DNA of 9,277 nucleotides from Actinomycetota bacterium (GTDB lineage Bacteria > Actinomycetota > Thermoleophilia > Solirubrobacterales > Solirubrobacteraceae), in contig VAWY01000225.1 of the NCBI GenBank assembly GCA_005888335.1, forward strand, positions 1 through 9,277. Direction: 5' to 3'. This document shows, piece after piece, positions 5,492-9,277 of this stretch; the stretch's first letter is position 1; each line of letters opens with the position of its first letter. The notes under the pieces are model-generated. The model did not search any database and had not been told where the DNA came from. It saw only the letters and a program-made list of their open reading frames with translations. Both the position numbers and the translations under genes were made by a program.

Positions 5492-6238
5492 TCAGGCGGC
5501 GAGGAGCCGCCGCTCGGCCAGCTCTGCCGTCAGTTGGTGCGGGCGGTCGCTGGTGAGCGCATCAGGCGCGTGCGCGAGCGCGCGCTCGGCGATCGCTGCG
5601 TGGTTGACCGTGCCCGTGGTGACGCTCAGGCCGGCGTCGCGCAGCGCCGCAACGAGCGGCTGGCCGAGCAGGAAGTGTTCGACGCACACGCCGCGCAGCG
5701 CGAGGTCCGCGGCCCACCGCGCGAGCGCGGCGGGCGCGTAGTCCGCCCAAATGACGAGCCGGCCGGCCAAACCGTGGGAGACCGCCTGCTTGACGGCGGC
5801 GGCGTGGAAGCTCAGGACCTCGACCCGGCCCGCGTCAGGACGCCGCGACAGGACGGCCGCGAGCGCGTCGGCCGTGCGCCGCGCCAGCGCCGCGTCGGCG
5901 TGCGCCTTGACGTCGAGCTGCACCGTGAGCCCGGGCGGCACGAGGTCGAGCACCTCATCGACCAGTAGCGGTCGCTCGGCGGTCGCCCGCCCCTCGCCGT
6001 CGAGCAACCGCCCCGCGAGCACGTCGGCGGCGGACCGCTCGTGCGCCCATCCCGTCAGCGTCGTCCCGACCGCCAGGTACGGGTCGTGCAGGCAGACGAG
6101 CGCGCCGTCGCGCGTAAGGCACACGTCGGTCTCAACGCCCCGGAGTGGGCCCCCCGCCAGCGCCGCCCGCAGCGCACGCCGCGAGGAGTCCGGGCCGTAG
6201 GCACGCCCGCAGCGGTGCGCGATCAGCGGCGTCTCCAT
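5492..6238 (-). CDS. Glycerophosphodiester phosphodiesterase family protein
   Basis: The 248-residue protein has the GDPD TIM-barrel motifs: AHRCGRAYGPDSS (7-19) in place of the usual HRG...PENT, VETDVCLTRDGALVCLHD (35-52) with the ExD metal ligands E36/D38 and the HD catalytic His51, LTVQLDVKA (104-112) where the usual metal-binding Glu of the E.K strand is Asp109, and the terminal DALTSDRP strand. GDPDs hydrolyse deacylated phospholipids to glycerol-3-phosphate and an alcohol. His8 and His51 (general acid/base) are kept, so activity is plausible. No signal peptide is seen, suggesting a cytoplasmic enzyme. ATG 6238 has no Shine-Dalgarno, so the transcript may be leaderless or use an unusual start. 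The PENT and Glu-to-Asp changes may alter substrate preference. Confidence 0.85.
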   Translation of the reverse strand: METPLIAHRCGRAYGPDSSRRALRAALAGGPLRGVETDVCLTRDGALVCLHDPYLAVGTTLTGWAHERSAADVLAGRLLDGEGRATAERPLLVDEVLDLVPPGLTVQLDVKAHADAALARRTADALAAVLSRRPDAGRVEVLSFHAAAVKQAVSHGLAGRLVIWADYAPAALARWAADLALRGVCVEHFLLGQPLVAALRDAGLSVTTGTVNHAAIAERALAHAPDALTSDRPHQLTAELAERRLLAA

Positions 6239-6704
6239 CGCCGCTATTGCGCCGCATCACGCGTGACGACGTGTCAACTGACGGTGACCGGCTCGTAACG
6301 CGGTCGTGAACGCAACCGGGCCCCACCGAGGGCCGCCCACCGAAACCCAAGCGCGCTGTCTCCGCGGCGACGGGGGAACTCCGCCGCGGGACGGTTGACG
6401 AGAGTCCGGATGGACGAATCCGATCACGGCCGCTTGGGACGCGATTGCGGAAGCGCGACCTCGTGCGGTCGATGCGTGCACAGCTCGCCCACTGCAAGAG
6501 CGCCAAAATCGGTCGTGGACTCTTCCGCTTCGAGCCGATCGCTTGCCAGGGTCTGCAAGCACGCGGCACCTGAGTTTGGCGACGAGCATGGCACTGGGTC
6601 CGCCGTGAGCCGTGACCTGCTTTCGCCTCGGCGCGCGCATCGGCTCCCGGATCCGCCCGAGGAGCCGCGAGTGGCGCGCGGCGGGCGACGCATCGACGCC
6701 GGGG
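6239..6704. other. Long intergenic region, no gene seen
   Basis: Frames on both strands are low-quality; the best minus frame (within 6424-6693) includes CLQTLASDRLEAEESTTDFG, but it has no domain. Near the GDPD start there is a TTGACA on the minus strand (6272-6277) and a 10-bp palindrome TCACGCGTGA (6257-6266). No fitting -10 box is visible. Confidence 0.4.
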
Positions 6705-6744
6705 CGTCCGGATAACACCCCGTCCCCGGGATTCCTTCCGGACG
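6705..6744. repeat. 8-bp inverted repeat upstream of the VOC gene
   Basis: CGTCCGGA (6705-6712) and TCCGGACG (6737-6744) are perfectly complementary, with a 24-base spacer containing CCGTCC, which can pair instead with GGACGG at 6740-6745. It may be an operator or a leader structure for the VOC gene. Confidence 0.4.
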
Positions 6745-6878
6745 GCGGTCCCCCTTGGCGAAGATTTAGGAGCTGAATGTGCGATTCCATGTCGAGAACC
6801 GCCGGCCGGCTCCGCTCACCAGGTGAGGGCCTCGACCAGCGCGGCCCACGACAGCAAGAGATCCGGAGGATGTACCTC

Positions 6879-7319
6879 ATGTCGCACATACGACGTTTCG
6901 ACCACGTTGGCATCACCGTCGCGGACCTCGATGCGGCCACGGAGTTTTTCGTCGGGCTAGGCCTCGAGGTCGAGGGCCGGATGTTCATGGAGGGCGAGTT
7001 CGTGGACACCGTCATTGGCATCCCCGGCTCCCGCAGTCACATCGTCATGCTGCGGCCTCCTGATGGAGGTCCTGGGCTGGAGCTGTCGAGCTTCGTCCGG
7101 CCAGAACACGAGCCGGGGTCGCCCACCGCCATGGCCAACGAACTGGGGCTGCGCAACGTGTCATTCGAAGTCGACGACTTGCAGGCGACGGTCGACCAGC
7201 TGGCTGCGGACGGCTACGGCCTGGTCGGCGGCATCGGTCAGTACGAGAACATCTGGCGCATGGCCTACGTGCGCGGGCCAGAGGGGATCATCGTTTCCCT
7301 GGCTGAGCGGATCGGCTGA
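6879..7319 (+). CDS. VOC family (glyoxalase/dioxygenase-like) protein, 146 aa
   Basis: The protein has two beta-alpha-beta-beta-beta modules. Module 1 is FDHVGITVADLDAATEFF (7-24) with HIVMLRPPD and GLELSSF (66-72). Module 2 is LRNVSFEVDDLQATVDQL (91-108), ending YVRGPEGIIVSLAERIG. Of the four usual metal positions, His9, Glu68 and Glu143 are present, but the third is Asn93 instead of His. Related actinobacterial VOC proteins often also lack His there, so this may be a subfamily trait. Substrate cannot be inferred. I chose ATG 6879 because GGAGG ends ten bases before it and family members start at M.HI..DHVGI. An in-frame ATG 6777 also has AGGAG close upstream and would add 34 residues of low-complexity sequence; it may be a leader peptide. 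Confidence 0.85.
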   Translation: MSHIRRFDHVGITVADLDAATEFFVGLGLEVEGRMFMEGEFVDTVIGIPGSRSHIVMLRPPDGGPGLELSSFVRPEHEPGSPTAMANELGLRNVSFEVDDLQATVDQLAADGYGLVGGIGQYENIWRMAYVRGPEGIIVSLAERIG

Positions 7320-7429
7320 CGCGCCATGGGCATGGTTCTTCAACTTCCGCGCCGGCCGGATGCCGCGATTACTTCAGACGCTGGCGAGCGATGCCTAGAT
7401 TGCGCCACGAGCCGAGCCGCCGATGCCGC

Positions 7430-7849
7430 ATGACCGAGATCTCGATTGAACCGTTCACACTAGCCCACCTCGACGGGCTGATCGCACTCGTGGCGGCGGA
7501 GGGCTGGACTGAGTACGCGGACGATGTCGAGCGGACCCGCCGTGCACTGACCGCGCCCGGCGTGACGACGCTGGTTGCGATCGCCGGTGGGCATCTCGTC
7601 GGTGCGCTCCAGGTCCAATCCGATGGGCTCATTCAGGCCCATGTTTCGATGCTTCTGATCGCCCGGAACTCGCGTGGAGTCGGCCTCGGATCCAGGCTGT
7701 TGCGCCATGGCCTCGAGCGTGCGGGAGGACTGCAGCTGGACGTCCGCACTCGGACCGAGGGGTACTACGAGCGGCTTGGTGCGAGCCGCTCGCTCGGCTT
7801 CCGCCTCACGCGCGAGGATCTCGGGCTCGATGGCGCGGACGCCAACTAG
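7430..7849 (+). CDS. GNAT family N-acetyltransferase
   Basis: The 139-residue protein has the GNAT layout: an N-terminal strand ISIEPFTLAHLDGLIAL (4-20), central strands TLVAIAGGHLVGALQV (47-62), motif A HVSMLLIARNSRGVGLGSRL (71-90) with the acetyl-CoA pyrophosphate loop RGVGLG, and the terminal GYYERLGA (111-118). It transfers an acetyl group from acetyl-CoA to an amine; the acceptor is unknown. Although the N-terminal motifs are intact, the C-terminal strand after YYERLGA is short. ATG 7430 gives the standard family start; ATG 7391 would add 13 Arg-rich residues. Neither has a clear Shine-Dalgarno. It follows the VOC gene by 110 bp on the same strand and could share its transcript. Confidence 0.8.
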   Translation: MTEISIEPFTLAHLDGLIALVAAEGWTEYADDVERTRRALTAPGVTTLVAIAGGHLVGALQVQSDGLIQAHVSMLLIARNSRGVGLGSRLLRHGLERAGGLQLDVRTRTEGYYERLGASRSLGFRLTREDLGLDGADAN

Positions 7850-8112
7850 ATCGCCTGCATCCAGTTGCGGCTCGGGTCGCGAGTGCTTCCATTTCGCGCG
7901 GCAAGCGGGCACGTCGACCGAGCCGGGTTCGCTCTCCCGTCGGACACGCAGCAAGAGCGAGGGCTGCCCGTCGGTGAACGCCTCCATCACCAGGCGGATG
8001 CAGAAGAACAGTCTTGGGTCGTGAATCGCACACCTGCTTTCGCGCCGCGACGCGAATCTTGCCCCGATCGGGCGAGCGCCCTGCCTTGCGCGGACACGAG
8101 GTGCGCGCGTCC
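7850..8112. other. Intergenic region with a possible gene relic on the minus strand
   Basis: On the minus strand, a frame through about 8025-7850 reads IHDPRLFFCIRLVMEAFTDG and QPSLLLRVRRESEPGSVDVP, which looks more protein-like than its surroundings. It has no start with a ribosome binding site and runs antisense into the GNAT gene. The palindrome CCCGATCGGG (8063-8072) and an adjacent GGGC-GAGC-GCCC lie just past the toxin stop and may help end the toxin-antitoxin transcript. Confidence 0.35.
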
Positions 8113-8472
8113 CTACGTGCGGTTCGAGCGCTTGAGGTAGATGACCCTGTCCTCGAGGTGTTGCTCGGCGACCGCTTGGATGGCCGCGATCAGCGGTTTG
8201 ATGCCGGCTGGTCGCCTGGAGAATCGGCTGGAGAGCGCGATCAGTAGGCCGTTGTGATGTCCGCCGGCCGTGCTGTGCTCGGCGGCGATCCGTGTGAAGT
8301 CGCCGACGTTCTCGCTGAGTAGCGCATAGCCGCCAGCGACCGCTGCGCCGAAGACCTCGGTGTCGGAGCTGCCCGCCAGCCGCAGCGCTGCGACGGTCGT
8401 CGCATCGATGCTGGCTTCCCGCAGGGCCGTTGCCAGCGCGGGCGGGTACATCTCGTCGATGAGGAGCTTCAC
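8113..8472 (-). CDS. DUF5615-type PIN-like toxin of a toxin-antitoxin pair
   Basis: The 119-residue product begins VKLLIDEMYPPALATALREA with the acidic LLIDE opening (Asp6, Glu7), followed by SSDTEVFGAAVAGGYALLSE (35-54) and ENVGDFTRIAAEH (54-66), the SEN/TEN..DF motif of DUF5615 PIN-like proteins. These are VapC-related nucleases thought to cleave RNA. The C-terminus is extended beyond the core (LIAAIQAVAEQHLEDRVIYL). The GTG start overlaps the antitoxin stop in GTGA (8472-8469), implying translational coupling; an independent Shine-Dalgarno is not evident. The longer open frame upstream is antitoxin DNA in another frame and is not part of the protein. Confidence 0.85.
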   Translation of the reverse strand: MKLLIDEMYPPALATALREASIDATTVAALRLAGSSDTEVFGAAVAGGYALLSENVGDFTRIAAEHSTAGGHHNGLLIALSSRFSRRPAGIKPLIAAIQAVAEQHLEDRVIYLKRSNRT

Positions 8473-8858
8473 CGCGCTTCGGCGGCGGTGGTCTCGCTGC
8501 GGTGCAGATCGATCCTGACCTGGATCTCGTCCGGGTAGGCGGCTCGGTAGGCGACGGCGGCGTCGATCTGCGCCCGCGCGAGGATCCCGTCTGCGGCGAG
8601 TTCGGCGGCCGGGTCCTTGACGGGTCCGAGGTCGTCGATCCACATCGCGACCTCCCACACGTCGGGTCCGCCGATCAGTCCGGCGCGACGGCCGGTCGGG
8701 CCGTCGCGGAAGGTGATCATCGGGTGCTCATCGCGCCGCGCGCCCTCCTCGGCGTAGCGGCGTAGGCGATCGGACAGGCTCTCGCCCGCGGCCCGCGCGC
8801 GGAGTCGCAGGCGTTCGGCGAGTTTGTCGTCGAGCCGGACGGACACGTTCACGGACAT
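8469..8858 (-). CDS. Antitoxin with RHH N-terminus and DUF433-like C-terminal region
   Basis: The 129-residue protein begins MSVNVSVRLDDKLAERLRLR, ARAAGESLSDRLRRYAEEGA, a ribbon-helix-helix DNA-binding domain. The second half has TGRRAGLIGGPDVWEVAMWI (55-74) and GILARAQIDAAVAYRAAYPD (91-110), resembling DUF433-type antitoxin sequences (G.P.I.G..VW.V...L, then a helix ending in YPDE) that pair with DUF5615 toxins. It should bind its own promoter and neutralise the toxin encoded immediately downstream. ATG 8858 is chosen because the RHH strand starts there; only a weak AGG is upstream, and an in-frame GTG six codons earlier is possible. Confidence 0.85.
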   Translation of the reverse strand: MSVNVSVRLDDKLAERLRLRARAAGESLSDRLRRYAEEGARRDEHPMITFRDGPTGRRAGLIGGPDVWEVAMWIDDLGPVKDPAAELAADGILARAQIDAAVAYRAAYPDEIQVRIDLHRSETTAAEAR

Positions 8859-8878
8859 GTGCCTACAGTGTCGCACAT
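8857..8878. promoter_or_regulatory. Inverted repeat over the antitoxin start, candidate operator
   Basis: ATGTGC (8857-8862) and GCACAT (8873-8878) are perfect inverted 6-mers around 10 bases, overlapping the antitoxin ATG. A TTGACA on the minus strand (8884-8879) adjoins it. RHH antitoxins usually repress their own operons through short palindromes, so this is a natural operator candidate. I saw no matching -10 at normal spacing before the ATG. Confidence 0.5.
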
Positions 8879-9036
8879 TGTCAACAGTCCCGATCCAACC
8901 GGCCGACATCAGCGACGACGTCGCGCTCACCCAGGGCATCGCCGACTTCACCAACCGCGACAAGCGCGAACAGCGCCGCACGCTGTCCAAGCACTTCTGG
9001 CAAGACCGCGCGCTCACCGCAGACCGATCGAACTAA
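8857..9036 (+). CDS. Short divergent ORF, possible gene relic, 59 aa
   Basis: The frame reads MCLQCRTLSTVPIQPADISD, DVALTQGIADFTNRDKREQR, RTLSKHFWQDRALTADRSN. From about residue 17 the codons are almost all G/C-ending, and the composition (charged helix, then FW) looks like a true protein C-terminus. I do not recognise the family. The possible start ATG 8857 lies inside the antitoxin start region and has no ribosome binding site, so this may be the 3' end of a gene whose front was replaced when the toxin-antitoxin pair arrived. Confidence 0.4.
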   Translation: MCLQCRTLSTVPIQPADISDDVALTQGIADFTNRDKREQRRTLSKHFWQDRALTADRSN

Positions 9037-9277
9037 GCCTCGATCCTGACGACGAGGTCGTGCTCGCTCGTACAGGCGTGGCGCCCAGCGGTGCGTGCCG
9101 GCGGCCCGGCTAAGAGAGGTATCGGCACCCGCGCGCTTCCATGACGGGCCCGACGGGACGTATTGCCGGACCGTTTGCGGGCCAAGTCAGACGCGGCTGC
9201 GAGCCGCCCGCCGCGGCGCGCGTGCCATGTCACTGTCGCCGGGCGTGGTCGGCTCGGTCGCGCAGCCGTCCGCTTGC
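9037..9277. other. Right edge, no gene supported
   Basis: A minus-strand frame ending at 9033 finishes with SEHDLVVRIEA, which could be a gene tail, but the upstream part is Arg/Ala-rich noise. Nothing else is visible. Confidence 0.35.

Noticed and set aside
6257..6277. TTGACA and the palindrome TCACGCGTGA upstream of the GDPD gene as a promoter/operator.
   Set aside because: No -10 box occurs at suitable spacing, and the palindrome consists of common GC-rich steps.
6538..7392. A similar 18-bp core (CAGACsCTGGCrAGCGAT) in opposite orientations at about 6538-6555 (minus) and 7375-7392 (plus), flanking the VOC gene.
   Set aside because: Two mismatches over 18 bases in a GC-rich window of this size are within chance expectation, and no insertion element or target duplication accompanies them.

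Overview
The window is uniformly very GC-rich, with coding frames dominated by G or C at third positions. Gene content (an HhH/PolX-type protein, a STAS protein, small coiled-coil proteins, a VOC protein, and a RHH/DUF5615 toxin-antitoxin pair) suggests a high-GC actinobacterium, possibly of the Thermoleophilia/Solirubrobacterales type. That placement rests on general resemblance, not on a search. No rRNA, tRNA, CRISPR array or intact transposase was found.

Layout. (1) 1-810, minus strand: the N-terminus of an MDR-family quinone oxidoreductase running off the left edge, then a small PH-like protein. (2) 1166-2746, plus strand: a protein-L-isoaspartate methyltransferase-like gene, followed closely by a PolX-type HhH protein that lacks its catalytic motif and loses homology about two thirds of the way along. 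(3) 2739-3827, minus strand: three small genes (coiled-coil protein, second small helical protein, STAS-domain protein). The last two each need a one-base frameshift to read through. (4) 4094-4360: a structured leader, a very strong Shine-Dalgarno in a hairpin loop, and a 52-codon gene whose start looks like a ubiquitin-like (DUF2604-type) beta-grasp domain but runs into 14-bp tandem repeats and stops. About 350 bp without a recognisable gene follow. (5) 4715-6238: a CmoB-like SAM methyltransferase and a convergent glycerophosphodiester phosphodiesterase whose stop codons abut in the palindrome TGATCA. (6) 6239-6878: mostly non-coding with an inverted repeat. (7) 6879-7849: a VOC protein and a GNAT acetyltransferase. 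(8) 8113-8858, minus strand: an antitoxin-toxin operon with a 4-bp start/stop overlap and an inverted repeat across its start codon; a short divergent ORF lies beyond it.

The main theme is a decayed stretch between about 2.57 and 4.36 kb, holding a truncated PolX-like gene, two frameshifted small genes and a truncated Ubl-like gene, between otherwise ordinary metabolic genes. Assembly or sequencing errors are a real alternative for the single-base shifts. The most unusual item is the Ubl-like mini-gene with its structured leader.
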